From: Paenibacillus macerans
GTDB taxonomy: Bacteria; Bacillota; Bacilli; Paenibacillales; Paenibacillaceae
Direction of reading: 5' to 3'
Assembly: GCF_900454495.1 (NCBI RefSeq)
Contig: NZ_UGSI01000001.1
Coordinates: forward strand, 2,666,001-2,730,000
Length of the DNA: 64,000 nucleotides
The stretch's first letter is position 1, and each line of letters starts with the position of its first letter. Position numbers and translations under genes: made by a program. This document shows, one piece after another, positions 8,347-17,521 of this stretch. The notes below the pieces were generated by a model that ran no database searches, was not told the origin of the DNA, and saw nothing but the letters and a program-made list of their open reading frames with translations.

Positions 8347-8375
8347 ATAATAACATGTATTTTGATGTAAATCAA
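8347..8375 (-). promoter_or_regulatory. Promoter for the tRNA-Leu locus
   Basis: On the minus strand: -35 TTGATT (8370-8375), 17-bp spacer, -10 TATTAT (8347-8352). It reads into the partial tRNA copy first, then the full tRNA. Confidence 0.65.
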
Positions 8376-8489
8376 CAACCTTTTTTTGCTTGGACCGGTA
8401 TAAAACCTCCCCTTGATTAAAACCGCTCCAATAGGGTATGATAAGAACATAAGTTCGCATATATTCGCATATAAAGGCGGTGTTTTCCC

Positions 8490-8957
8490 ATGGCTGTTCC
8501 CGGCCTCAAGGAGGATGAGCTCGCGTTAATCAAAAGCGCGCTGCTGCTAGGATTTTTACAGAAAGTATTTCAGCGGGACGCCCGGATTCTCGAGCAAAGC
8601 GGGGTGCTGAAAAGCCCCGAGGTTTACGCCGATTTCATTCGTGGCGGAGAACGGCGGGTGGCCCTCGTGTTGGCCGAGATTCACGGCAAGTTCCGCGAGC
8701 GCAACATCGAAATATACCGGATCAGCCAGGACGAGAACGGCATCCAGGCGGAGTACCGCTGCCGCGGTTTCCATGGCAAGATGCGCATTCTGTGGGCCGG
8801 CTTGCAGCGGGAGGTGTCCTCGCGGATGCGCGCGTATCTGGGCGGCAGCGGCGGCGCGGCGGCCAAAGGGCGGTCATCCTCCGAAGCCCTCTTCCAGAAC
8901 GCGGACGATGGCGCCTTCCCGGCAAGTATAGCAAAAAGGGGACCCTCCAAGGTGTGA
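8490..8957 (+). CDS. Conserved-looking hypothetical protein
   Basis: 155 residues. The first ~115 look like a folded alpha/beta domain (LLLGFLQKVFQRDARILEQS; YRCRGFHGKMRILWAGLQRE). The last ~40 are Ser/Gly/Ala-rich. AAGGCGG lies 8 bp before ATG 8490. The terminal ~30 codons fall inside the 252-bp direct repeat and recur in frame at 24576-24651, so the island duplicated this gene's 3' end. It converges on the carboxymuconolactone decarboxylase gene that originally lay next to it. The product is not recognised. Confidence 0.65.
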   Translation: MAVPGLKEDELALIKSALLLGFLQKVFQRDARILEQSGVLKSPEVYADFIRGGERRVALVLAEIHGKFRERNIEIYRISQDENGIQAEYRCRGFHGKMRILWAGLQREVSSRMRAYLGGSGGAAAKGRSSSEALFQNADDGAFPASIAKRGPSKV

Positions 8958-8981
8958 TCCATCACCTGAAAGGTCCCTTTC
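8934..8981. terminator. Bidirectional terminator in left repeat
   Basis: Stem AAAGGGGACC / GGTCCCTTT with an inner AGGTG-TGATCCAT-CACCT stem. It served the two convergent genes of the original locus. The second copy is at 24628-24675. Confidence 0.8.
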
Positions 8982-8986
8982 CTCCG

Positions 8987-9118
8987 TTACTGCACAGGCG
9001 GCGAGGACAAAGCCTGCTGCACGCGGGTTACCCCCTGCGACAGCGCGTTTCCGGCCAAAGCCGCGGAAGCCACGGCGACCGTTTCCAAAATTTCCGCATC
9101 GGTCGCTCCCTTTGACTT
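8987..9118 (-). pseudogene. 3' fragment of carboxymuconolactone decarboxylase-family gene
   Basis: This carries the last 44 codons (..ILETVAVASAALAGNA..) of the gene whose complete copy is at 24681-25025. The fragment has no start or ribosome site and is cut at the edge of the direct repeat. It is a by-product of the island insertion. Confidence 0.9.
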
Positions 9119-9156
9119 GACTCATGAAATCAAGGATTTTCACATAATTGGGTAAT

Positions 9157-10098
9157 TTACCCTGCTAACACAACTGTGGCCGAGCCTCCGGCAAAAAGAG
9201 CATTAATATTGTCCAGTGAAGTAATAATCGCTTTGCCTTGCGGGCGGCTTTCTACAAAAGAAATGGCGGCTTCAACTTTGGGCAACATACTGCCCGGCGA
9301 AAATTGATTTTCATCAATCCATTTTTTTAATTGATCGACGGTGACCGCTTCTAATTTCTCCTGGTTGGGTTGATTGTAATTGACATAAACATGATCGACG
9401 CCTGTTAACATGAACAAATAATCGGCCTCGACAAGATTCGCCAGCTTCGCAGAGGCAAAGTCTTTATCGATGACGGCTTCGACTCCCTTATAACCATGTG
9501 CTACTTCTATTACGGGAATCCCCCCTCCGCCGGCCGAGATCGTGACATATCCGTTTTCGATCAGGGTTTTGATGATTGGGTACTCGACGATCGTTAGGGG
9601 TTTAGGGGAAGGCACAACTTTTCGATACCCTCGGCCCGCATCTTCCACATAGATTTCGCCCGTTTCAGCAGCTGCTTTTTCCGCTTCTTCCTGAGTGAAA
9701 AACGGTCCTATCGGCTTAGTGGGGTTGCTGAATGCCTGATCGTTTTCGTCAACGACGACTTGAGTCACAATCGATGCCACTTGATGGTGAAGTCCGGCTT
9801 CAACCATAGCTTCATTCATTGTGTTTTGCAGCCAGTAGCCTATACTCCCTTGAGTCATCGCCACACATGCATCGAGCGGTAAAGCCGGGTTTTTATCGGA
9901 TTTAGCCAATGTTTGTTGCAACAACAAATTCCCGACTTGAGGCCCATTACCGTGGCTAATAATGAGCTGGTGTCCTTGCTTGATTAATTCGATTAATTGT
10001 TTGCTCGTATAACGCAAAGCTTCAATTTGTCCCTGAGGGGAAGGATCGTCGTTCAATATAGCGTTACCGCCCAACGCGATTACGATTCTTTTGCCCAT
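9157..10098 (-). CDS. allK: Carbamate kinase (AllK type)
   Basis: 313 residues, the usual family length. It transfers phosphate from carbamoyl phosphate to ADP, giving ATP plus carbamate (NH3 and CO2). Family motifs are clear: N-terminal IVIALGGNAI, ISHGNGPQVGNLLLQ, VSAGGGGIPV near the middle, and FSPGSMLPKVEAA near the end. ATG 10098 has GGAGGAAG immediately upstream; the ATG 12 nt earlier is part of that site. It overlaps the 3' end of allH by 35 bp, so it is translated from the same transcript. In this cluster the carbamoyl phosphate comes from oxalurate, the last energy-yielding step of anaerobic allantoin breakdown, rather than from citrulline (ArcC). Confidence 0.93.
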   Translation of the reverse strand: MGKRIVIALGGNAILNDDPSPQGQIEALRYTSKQLIELIKQGHQLIISHGNGPQVGNLLLQQTLAKSDKNPALPLDACVAMTQGSIGYWLQNTMNEAMVEAGLHHQVASIVTQVVVDENDQAFSNPTKPIGPFFTQEEAEKAAAETGEIYVEDAGRGYRKVVPSPKPLTIVEYPIIKTLIENGYVTISAGGGGIPVIEVAHGYKGVEAVIDKDFASAKLANLVEADYLFMLTGVDHVYVNYNQPNQEKLEAVTVDQLKKWIDENQFSPGSMLPKVEAAISFVESRPQGKAIITSLDNINALFAGGSATVVLAG

Positions 10099-10966
10099 AA
10101 CTTCCTCCATTTGCTTGTTTTAAAAAAGTAAGAACACCTATTAAAGTGTCGTTTCCAGAGGTTGCGCCGTATGCTTGTATCTTTTTTATCGCCTCTGTTA
10201 GTTGCTGTTTATTTTCGGATTGAATCGCTTGACAAAGCTTTATCCACTGGGCATTTGCATACCCATCAAACAGAGCCTGATAGTACCCTCGACTCACATC
10301 TGTCGTTGAGCGATGCTGTAATTGCCGCTGCGTCATATCGGTTAAGAAAGTTCCGCTGCCGGTTATGCGCTCAAACAGGATCTGCCCTTGTAAAAAATCA
10401 TCGCCGGCAGGCGTTAAGCCGACTCCCGCGCCGATCAAAGCTCGGACAGCTTCTTCAGATAAACAATTCGGTTCGTTAACGAAGTTTTCGTACAATGGTT
10501 TCAGCGGCGATGAAGCGAATCCGGATTGCTCCCAGATAACCGCTTCTTCAAGCAGATGCAATAAATCGCTTTTGTCCAGCTGCTCATGCGGCACGTACGG
10601 TATCGATAGATCCACGCTGTGGACCGACGGGATCGTCATCGTTGTCACCTGAGGCCGGGTGTAACAAATAAATATCAGGCTAAGTTTTTCTTCGGGTCGG
10701 GAAAAACTGCTGCTTATCTTTACCGGATCGCCGACAGATAGCCCTGCTTGGATAAGCTTGAAATCTGCAGCGTCGATCGCGAGTCCGATTGCCGATAAGC
10801 TCTCCAAATCTTTTCCGACGAACAATAAGCGATCTTTGTATGTTAGGTTGAATCCATTCGAAAAAATCGAATGGATTCGCGCAAGGATACTTCCTTTTTG
10901 CTGGATCATATGCTGCACGTACGGGCTGATATAAACTTTTTCGCATTTTATATTGCGTTTATTCAT
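10064..10966 (-). CDS. allH: DUF2877 protein, oxamate carbamoyltransferase subunit AllH
   Basis: 300 residues matching the DUF2877 pattern, with the glycine-rich ALIGAGVGLTPAGDDFLQG motif at about residues 180-198 and GYYQALFDGYANAQW further on. In E. coli the equivalent YlbF has been renamed AllH and, with AllF and AllG, forms oxamic transcarbamylase. That enzyme converts oxalurate and phosphate to oxamate and carbamoyl phosphate. The ATG overlaps the stop region of the upstream fused allFG gene by 8 bp (ATGAATAA), indicating translational coupling, and the gene overlaps allK downstream. The family assignment is strong; the enzymatic role follows from E. coli work and this context. Confidence 0.88.
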   Translation of the reverse strand: MNKRNIKCEKVYISPYVQHMIQQKGSILARIHSIFSNGFNLTYKDRLLFVGKDLESLSAIGLAIDAADFKLIQAGLSVGDPVKISSSFSRPEEKLSLIFICYTRPQVTTMTIPSVHSVDLSIPYVPHEQLDKSDLLHLLEEAVIWEQSGFASSPLKPLYENFVNEPNCLSEEAVRALIGAGVGLTPAGDDFLQGQILFERITGSGTFLTDMTQRQLQHRSTTDVSRGYYQALFDGYANAQWIKLCQAIQSENKQQLTEAIKKIQAYGATSGNDTLIGVLTFLKQANGGSYGQKNRNRVGR

Positions 10967-13900
10967 CTTCCACTTTGATGCCTAACGATTTGGCGTAAGC
11001 AACCAATGCTTTTTCAAAGCACACGAGAGGCGCTCTGACCGTACCCGCACCAATTTGACCGACACCGGCTTCCTTATGAGCAATACCTGTATTGATAATA
11101 GGCGTAATGCCGGTTTCTACAACCTTGCGGATATCAATCCCCAATGACGCGCCTTTGAAGTTCCAGTTCGGAATAGCCCAGGCCGGATTGTTCGTAATGG
11201 AAATGCGCTGCATCTCTTCCGAAATGGCCTGCGCATCGTTCAGTCCGCTTAATCCGACAAAACGTGTCACACCCGGCGCTGCGATCATAGCCATGCCGCC
11301 GACACCGACTGTTTCCGTTATGGCGCTGTCTCCGATATCCGGATTGGCCAGTTCTGCCGAATAGCCCGCAAAGTATAATCCGTCCGGCGTGTTCACGGGA
11401 CCTGTAAACCATTCATCGCCCAAAGCGCTGATCCGAACCCCAAAGTTCTCCCCGTTGCGCGACATGGTCGTCACGACACAGCCTTCTTTTACTTTACGCG
11501 CGTAATCAACCATCGCTTTGCCTGTGGCCATCATAATATTCAGGAAAAATTGGTCGGTATTCGCCAAGAATTGAATCACGTCCGCTTTATCTTGTTCCTC
11601 CACGTCAAGTGTGACAATCGCAGGCGTAATTTCTTTTAGAAATACGAGTGACGCCGCGATGTTACGCTGGTGGAATTCATCTCCCATACCGATTGCCCGG
11701 GCGATCATGACGTTCAAGTTCAATCCTTCGCCGAACGTTCTTAAAGCCTGTCCCAATACCGGCCCCAGAACATCGCGCATCCATTTCAATCGTTGGATGA
11801 CGTTTTCATTATTGGCGCCGAAACGAAGCACTTCACCGATACCTTCGTTCATAATGCAGTAGCCGGTTGTACCGTCCGCTTTATTTTCTACGATGAATAC
11901 AGGAAAATTGGCGGAAGTGATTCCGCCCATCGGTCCTACTGCACCGACGTGGTGGCATGGGATAAATTTCACTTCATTGTTTTCCAATTGACGACGGGCG
12001 TCCTCATGATCCGCTGCCCATCCTTCGAATAACATAGCGCCGATTACAGAACCTTTCATAGGCCCGGTCATATTTTCATACTTGATCGGCGGTCCGGCAT
12101 GAAGAATGACTTTTTCGCCGGTATTTAGTTCCGGAATAACTTCTTTGGCTGGACGCGCATCTACCAAGAAGGGTTGAGATTCCAACAATCGGCTAACGAC
12201 TTTATCATTTGCCGCGTTGATTTCCGCTTCGCGTTTTTCCAGTTTATTCAAGATGCGAATTAACTTCTGATTGCCGCCGGCTTTTGGCCGCCATGAGAAA
12301 TGTAAAGCTTGCCCATTAAATTGGATGATGGATTCGGTGAAGCTTTGAAGCCCGACATTAATTACTCTCGGTACGCTATTCAACAAATCCAGGACTTTCT
12401 CGCTTGGTTCTGGTACATCCATTTTCGCTTCCGTATATTCGACGCGGCCTTTATCGGCTACCTGCAGTTCATGTCCCATTAATTTCAAGGCAAGTCGAAC
12501 GGCACGCGCATTGCTGCTTTCAACGATGACGCCGGCCTCTTTTAACGTTTGAACGGCTTGCGCATAATTTTGCGGATCATTGTCTGTTCCGACAACGCTG
12601 GCGATGACATACAGCTGGCGCCCTGTTTCTTTAGCTTCTTCCAAAGCCTTTTGGATACTCGGCGCCAGTGCGCCCGCCATATCCGGATGCGCTCCGTATC
12701 CCAACACCACATCGACCAAGATAATGCCGGTTGTTTGGTCTTTCAATACTTCCTTTAACTTATTTACTCTGACTTCCGGGTCGATCATCGGATGAGGCTT
12801 GCCTTGCGTATAGACATCGTCGCCCAAATCCATCACTTGAAATCCTTGCGTGTTTAAAATATAGCCTTCTTCGCCTTTAACATTGTTTAATCCGAGCGCA
12901 TCGGAAATAAGGGTAGCGGCTTCGTTCGCCAACGTTCCGCCGGAATATAAGCCTTTTACGGTTTTGCCTGCCGGCAGCGGTTGATCGACCTGGAACTCAA
13001 TCGGATCGTTGTAGTTCGCTTTGACTTCATCTCCATTGGCGATATCGACCGCAATTTTGGCGGCTTCTTCCAATGTATAGGCCAACGACACATTGCCGAC
13101 GTGCGCTTCGGGTTTCTCGCCCAAAAACAGGGCAACGACCGGTTTGGATAACGATTGCAGCAGCTTCATGACGTGGTCGCGGACCTTTTTTGCCGGCGGT
13201 TTGGAAATAATGAGGATCACATCGGTCGGAGTGTGCTGCTCAAGAGCGACAACCGCATCAATCATCGTCCGCGCTTGAACGTCCTCCTTTAAGTCTCGTC
13301 CGCCTGTCCCGATCGCATGAACGACGCCGCCGCCCAGGCGATCGATGATCGTGGTGGCTTCCTGGATGCCCGTACCCGATGCGGCAACAATTCCGATATT
13401 CCCAGGATTGGTTACGTTAGTGAAAGCCAATGGAACACTTGATAATACGCCGGTGCCACAGTCTGGACCCATCAAGAGCAAGCCTTTTTCATGCGCTTTT
13501 TGTTTGAGGCGCACTTCATCTTCCAGGCTCACATTATCGCTGAACGAAAATACGTGTAACCCTAAATCCAAAGCTTTCTCAATCTCGTCGGCAGCATAGA
13601 TGCCCGGAATGGAGAATAGGGCCAGGTTGGCGTCCGGCATCGCTTCTAAAGCATCTTTCCAATTGTCAACGCTTGATACCCCACTGTCCTTTTTCTTACC
13701 GGAAAGATCGCTTAAAAAGCGCTTTACTTCTTCAACAACCGAATCGAGCACATGCTGATCATCGGATTCGACAACAATCGCCATATCGTTAGCGCCTGCG
13801 GCTTCGACTTCGTCGGTGAATAGCCCAGCCGCTTTTAAAATATCTTTATTAGCGTCTGTTGCCATCATAACCTGACCTTGTTTAACGCCATCTAATTCAT

Positions 13901-13973
13901 TAATGGAGTTTGTTAACAACATTAAATTGATCGAATCTTGATAATTATTTTTTTGAATTACGGAATACAACAT
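10959..13973 (-). CDS. allFG: Fused AllF-AllG (FdrA-like + DUF1116) oxamate carbamoyltransferase subunit
   Basis: A 1004-residue protein joining two subunits that are separate in E. coli. Residues 1 to about 530 are FdrA/AllF, a succinyl-CoA synthetase-like protein (MGPDCGTGVLSSVPLAFTN; GIVAASGTGIQEATTIIDRL; VLGYGAHPDMAG). Residues from about 535 on are YlbE/AllG, DUF1116 (PRVINVGLQSF; ILHAGPPIKYENMTGPMKG; PCHHVGAVGPMGGITSANFP; TVGVGGMAMIAAPG). The frame is open across the joint with no internal stop. AAGGAGGGG lies 5 bp before ATG 13973, which is why that start is chosen over one 60 nt upstream. It leads the allFG-allH-allK operon. A cre-like operator lies at 14000-14013. AllF, AllG and AllH together phosphorolyse oxalurate. 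Confidence 0.9.
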   Translation of the reverse strand: MLYSVIQKNNYQDSINLMLLTNSINELDGVKQGQVMMATDANKDILKAAGLFTDEVEAAGANDMAIVVESDDQHVLDSVVEEVKRFLSDLSGKKKDSGVSSVDNWKDALEAMPDANLALFSIPGIYAADEIEKALDLGLHVFSFSDNVSLEDEVRLKQKAHEKGLLLMGPDCGTGVLSSVPLAFTNVTNPGNIGIVAASGTGIQEATTIIDRLGGGVVHAIGTGGRDLKEDVQARTMIDAVVALEQHTPTDVILIISKPPAKKVRDHVMKLLQSLSKPVVALFLGEKPEAHVGNVSLAYTLEEAAKIAVDIANGDEVKANYNDPIEFQVDQPLPAGKTVKGLYSGGTLANEAATLISDALGLNNVKGEEGYILNTQGFQVMDLGDDVYTQGKPHPMIDPEVRVNKLKEVLKDQTTGIILVDVVLGYGAHPDMAGALAPSIQKALEEAKETGRQLYVIASVVGTDNDPQNYAQAVQTLKEAGVIVESSNARAVRLALKLMGHELQVADKGRVEYTEAKMDVPEPSEKVLDLLNSVPRVINVGLQSFTESIIQFNGQALHFSWRPKAGGNQKLIRILNKLEKREAEINAANDKVVSRLLESQPFLVDARPAKEVIPELNTGEKVILHAGPPIKYENMTGPMKGSVIGAMLFEGWAADHEDARRQLENNEVKFIPCHHVGAVGPMGGITSANFPVFIVENKADGTTGYCIMNEGIGEVLRFGANNENVIQRLKWMRDVLGPVLGQALRTFGEGLNLNVMIARAIGMGDEFHQRNIAASLVFLKEITPAIVTLDVEEQDKADVIQFLANTDQFFLNIMMATGKAMVDYARKVKEGCVVTTMSRNGENFGVRISALGDEWFTGPVNTPDGLYFAGYSAELANPDIGDSAITETVGVGGMAMIAAPGVTRFVGLSGLNDAQAISEEMQRISITNNPAWAIPNWNFKGASLGIDIRKVVETGITPIINTGIAHKEAGVGQIGAGTVRAPLVCFEKALVAYAKSLGIKVEDE

Positions 13974-13999
13974 AATACCCCTCCTTTTCACTTCATAAG

Positions 14000-14013
14000 T
14001 ATAACCGCTTTCA
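14000..14013 (-). promoter_or_regulatory. Operator-like site upstream of allFG
   Basis: Minus strand TGAAAGCGGTTATA, 27 bp before the allFG start. It is one of four copies of a TGWAARCGSTTAT motif in the island. It is near the Bacillus CcpA cre consensus TGWAANCGNTNWCA, differing at the penultimate base. Confidence 0.6.
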
Positions 14014-14143
14014 TAAGGTCGAAATATGAGCACTCTCTATAAAAACGCCTATATTTTTGTGCACTTTAAATAAAAGAGTCGAGGATGCTTTGTGATATAT
14101 TAATAAATACAATCGTCAAACCAAATAAAAGTTTGTACAAAAG

Positions 14144-15029
14144 GTGCTGAGTGAATTGTTTGCCTATGAACGCATTACGATTCCGATTCATACGATTAAC
14201 GAGCTGCAATTATATGGAACTTTTTATCGCGGAAGTAAAAATCAAACCTATAAAGGAACGATTCTTTACTTTCATGGGGGAGGATTGATTTTCGGTCACA
14301 GAGAAGATTTGCCCCCAAAATATATATCTCTATTAGCGGAAAACGGCTATGGCCTGCTCGCCCTGGATTATTTGCTTGCCCCTGAAAGTAAGCTGCCGGC
14401 TATTATGCAGGCTATACATCGTTCAATCGAATGGTTTATGAAAGAAGGGCTGCATACGTTAAAGATCGATCCTTCTAATTACTATGTAATGGGACGTTCT
14501 GCCGGGGGGGTATTTGGCTTTGTATCATGCTGTTCATGCTAGCGTTCGGCCTCGCGGGGTGATTGTGTTTTACGGATATTACACATTGAGCGATGCAAGC
14601 TTCACTGTACCTAGTCGACACTTCCTCAATTATCCGAAAGTATCGGATAAGATGATCCAGCAGTTGGCGGGAAATCGACCTATTAGCTCAGCGCCGACTG
14701 ATCAACGCTATCCTCTCTACTTAGCAGCTCGTCAACGTGGGGATTGGCTCCGTGTTATCCTTGATGATATAGATCATCAAAGAACATATTCTTTAACAAA
14801 GGAACAATTGATGGGCTTACCGCCAACATTCATTACTGCGGCTCACCAAGATCCCGATGTATCTGTAAGACAATCAAAATGGCTGCATAAATATATACCG
14901 GAAAGCACACTTCATATCGTTGAATCAAATGAACATGACTTTGACCGAACTCATATCGATACTTTAGGAATAAACATATATACGGTATTAGTTGAATGGC
15001 TGAATAATCCCCAACAAAAATACAGTTGA
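14144..15029 (+). pseudogene. Alpha/beta hydrolase, frameshifted in a G7 run
   Basis: The first part (14144-14542) carries the oxyanion motif HGGG in YFHGGGLIFGHRED and the nucleophile elbow GRSAGG. Directly after the elbow a run of seven G (14504-14510) shifts the frame and it stops at 14542. With six G the frame would continue GRSAGGYLALYHAV into 14514-15029. That second part holds the likely catalytic Asp (AHQDPDVSV) and His (NEHDFDRTH). The restored protein of about 295 residues is a hormone-sensitive-lipase-like esterase. The start is probably GTG 14144, with a weak ribosome site. It is divergent from allFG and 13 bp ahead of the AEC transporter. Its substrate is unknown. Slippage, phase variation or plain decay are all possible. 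Confidence 0.8.
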
Positions 15030-15042
15030 AAGGAATTATTTG

Positions 15043-15975
15043 ATGCAAATAGATTTTTTTCTAACTTTACAGAAAGTATTTGTTTTATTTCTACTAATTG
15101 TTATTGGATTTATTGCAGGTCGCGTAAATTTAATCTCCGAAAAAGGGCAAAAAGATATAACGCAGTTAGTTCTTTATATAACGATGCCGGCTACAATTTT
15201 TTCTGCCATGCAGCTTGAGATGAATCAAGAGCGACTGAACACGTCGTTTGTCATATTGGGAGTTTTGATCTTCTGCTATGTTGTTATGTTTATTGCAGGC
15301 TTTTTAGTCTCACGACGACTCTCCTTATCTAAAGGGCAAAAAGATATCTTCCAAACGGCATTATTACTATCCAATACATCGTTCATGGGGTATCCCATCA
15401 TCCTAAGTCTACTAGGACCTGATGCCCTATTCTATGCCGTTGTTGGAGCTGGCTTTATATTTGAGATCGTATCGTGGTCAGTAGGCGTTTATTTAATCTC
15501 CCGCAATGGATCAGAGACTACAGGATTCAATTGGAAGAAAGTTCTCTTCAGTCCGGGAATCCTCTCAATTATCATTGGTTTGATTTTCTTTATTTTCCAG
15601 TGGTCAGTACCTGAACCACTTAACAGTGTGATTGATACAATGAGTCCTGCGACATCCCCCCTTGCAATGATAGTGATCGGACTGATGTTGTCACGCAGTA
15701 ATATCAATGAGGCATTTAAGAATAAATACTTATATATAGCTGCTGCATTCAAACTACTCATCGTTCCATTTATTATAACAATGGTGCTTAAATTGTTTGG
15801 TCTGACTGGTCCGGCTCTAGTTATTCCGGCTATGATGATTTCAATGCCTACTGCCTCCTATGTGGCCATGTTCAGTAATAATTACGGTAATGATGCTAAA
15901 TTTGCGAGTCAGATCGTATTCTTATCATCATTGATGTCAATGATCTCTATTCCTATAATTACATTATTATTCTAA
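15043..15975 (+). CDS. AEC (auxin efflux carrier) family transporter
   Basis: 310 residues with about ten hydrophobic segments in the two-repeat layout of AEC carriers. Family marks include VLYITMPATIFSAM early, LLLSNTSFMGYPIILSLLG in the first half and ISMPTASYVAMFSNNYG near the end. GAAAGGA sits about 10 bp before ATG 15043; a TTG 3 bp earlier is less likely. It follows the frameshifted hydrolase by 13 bp, so the two form an operon. Bacterial AEC proteins move small carboxylates such as malate or malonate. In an allantoin island an end product such as oxamate is a plausible substrate, but this is inference. Confidence 0.85.
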   Translation: MQIDFFLTLQKVFVLFLLIVIGFIAGRVNLISEKGQKDITQLVLYITMPATIFSAMQLEMNQERLNTSFVILGVLIFCYVVMFIAGFLVSRRLSLSKGQKDIFQTALLLSNTSFMGYPIILSLLGPDALFYAVVGAGFIFEIVSWSVGVYLISRNGSETTGFNWKKVLFSPGILSIIIGLIFFIFQWSVPEPLNSVIDTMSPATSPLAMIVIGLMLSRSNINEAFKNKYLYIAAAFKLLIVPFIITMVLKLFGLTGPALVIPAMMISMPTASYVAMFSNNYGNDAKFASQIVFLSSLMSMISIPIITLLF

Positions 15976-15978
15976 CTC

Positions 15979-16023
15979 ATACTCCTCTTCCATAAGCTGA
16001 TCGCTTTGAAAGAGGAGTATTTT
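15979..16023 (+). terminator. Terminator of the hydrolase-AEC unit
   Basis: Arms ATACTCCTCTT and AAGAGGAGTAT followed by TTTTCTT. Confidence 0.8.
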
Positions 16024-16068
16024 CTTGATAGTTATCAACCTGAATTTCGAAAATTAGGTTCAATACAA

Positions 16069-16112
16069 GTTGACCCCGGAAAGCTAGATTTTCATCTACA
16101 TTCCGGGGTCAC
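16069..16112 (-). terminator. Hairpin after allB
   Basis: Arms TGACCCCGGAA and TTCCGGGGTCA around a 20-nt loop, just downstream of the allB stop. The T-run is weak, so termination efficiency is uncertain. Confidence 0.6.
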
Positions 16113-16138
16113 GAACCATTACTAAACGATATTAGGTT

Positions 16139-17521
16139 TCATACATTTTTCGACTGTATTTTTACAAATTCTCCAGGAAAATCCTTTGTCACACCTTCTG
16201 CTTGGGAATAAATGACCTCACCTCGTAAAATCGTTATCGCAACTTGTGCACCAATCTCACGACCGATGTATGGGCTGATCTTGTTGCGGTATTCCAAGTC
16301 TTCTGCTTGTAATGTGTAAGGTGCATCTGGTTTGATTAATACAAAATCTGCATCTTTACCTACACTAATACGTCCTTTGTTATCGATCCCGAATCGATCA
16401 GCAACGTTTGTTGCAATGATTTCAGCAAATTGTTTTAATGACATCCCGCGTTTTTGGACGCCTTCATCGAATAGAACATCCACATTATTTTGCAATCCGG
16501 ATATACCGCCCCATGCTTCAAAGGCGTTTTCTTTGTCTTTCAAGTCCGGTGTACATGGTGAATGGTCTGATGTAACAAAGGCAATATTGCCTGCTAATAA
16601 TTGTTTCCACAAACCGTCCTGATTTTTCTTATCTCTGATTGGTGGTGAACATTTTACAACTGGACCAATCGCATCCAATTCTTCTGTTTCAAAGTATAGG
16701 TAATGCGTACATGTCTCACAAGTTACATCAACACCTTCTTGGCGCGCCTTCGCAACAGCTTCAACACCCTCTGGACAAGCAACGTGACAGATATGAATGC
16801 GGCAACCGGTTTCTTTTGCGAATAAGATGGCGCGTTGAATAGGTTCAACTTCTGTAAATACGGGCCGTGTTGCTACATAGGCTTTTAGTGTTGTTTCATT
16901 GTTTTTGTAAGCAATTTCTCCAAGTCGATCAGTGATCCGGGCATTTTCAGCATGAATAGACAATATTTTTCCTGTCTTAGCAACTTGTTTCATACCTTCA
17001 TATAGAGAGTAGTCATCAACATTCATGAAGTCACCATCAATAGAACGATCTCCGCATGTCGCCATAAAACACTTATAAGCTATAACGCCGCCTTCATCTA
17101 ATTCTTGGATACCACCTTCATCGACTGTGTAAGGAACCAGTCCGCCGTAAGAATATACATCGGATTTCAGTTTCCCTTTACCCGCCGCATATTTAATATT
17201 CAATGTCTCGCCATTTGTTGTAGCAGGAACTTGATTGAGCGGCATCTCTAAGAATGATGTTACACCACCCTTTGCTGCAGAAGCAGTCCCGGTAGAATAA
17301 CCTTCCCATTCATCGCGATACCCGCCACCCGGTTCAGTGATGTGAACATGAGCATCGATCATACCAGGACTAACAATTAACCCTTCTGCATCTATTATCT
17401 TTGTTCCTTCAAGGTTAGATCCAATCGTAACGATCACGCCATTATTAACACCAATATCTGTTTGGATTTCTCCACTGTCTAGTATCACTAAACCATTCTT
17501 AATAACTAAATCATAACTCAT
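16139..17521 (-). CDS. allB: Allantoinase
   Basis: 460 residues, typical of AllB/PucH. It opens the hydantoin ring of allantoin to give allantoate, in the cytoplasm. Metal ligands of the cyclic amidohydrolase fold are present: DAHVHITEPG (about residue 57), the carbamylated Lys in VIAYKCFMAT, SIHAENA, HICHVA and the Asp of TSDHSPC. The C-terminal beta domain (ISVGKDADFVLI) is intact. The ATG overlaps the permease stop by 4 bp (ATGA), so it is translationally coupled to transport. Dihydropyrimidinase and hydantoinase are relatives, but the AllB-type Thr-Glu-Pro-Gly motif and the neighbours settle the call. Confidence 0.95.
   Translation of the reverse strand: MSYDLVIKNGLVILDSGEIQTDIGVNNGVIVTIGSNLEGTKIIDAEGLIVSPGMIDAHVHITEPGGGYRDEWEGYSTGTASAAKGGVTSFLEMPLNQVPATTNGETLNIKYAAGKGKLKSDVYSYGGLVPYTVDEGGIQELDEGGVIAYKCFMATCGDRSIDGDFMNVDDYSLYEGMKQVAKTGKILSIHAENARITDRLGEIAYKNNETTLKAYVATRPVFTEVEPIQRAILFAKETGCRIHICHVACPEGVEAVAKARQEGVDVTCETCTHYLYFETEELDAIGPVVKCSPPIRDKKNQDGLWKQLLAGNIAFVTSDHSPCTPDLKDKENAFEAWGGISGLQNNVDVLFDEGVQKRGMSLKQFAEIIATNVADRFGIDNKGRISVGKDADFVLIKPDAPYTLQAEDLEYRNKISPYIGREIGAQVAITILRGEVIYSQAEGVTKDFPGEFVKIQSKNV

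Larger units (their letters stand above)
8867..9118. repeat. Left 252-bp direct repeat bounding the allantoin island
   Basis: Matches 24561-24812 with no indels (constant offset 15,694). I count five mismatches, all in the first ~75 bp. It contains the 3' end of the gene at 8490, a bidirectional terminator, and the last 44 codons of the decarboxylase gene. Similarity ends abruptly after TTTGACTT. Confidence 0.95.
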
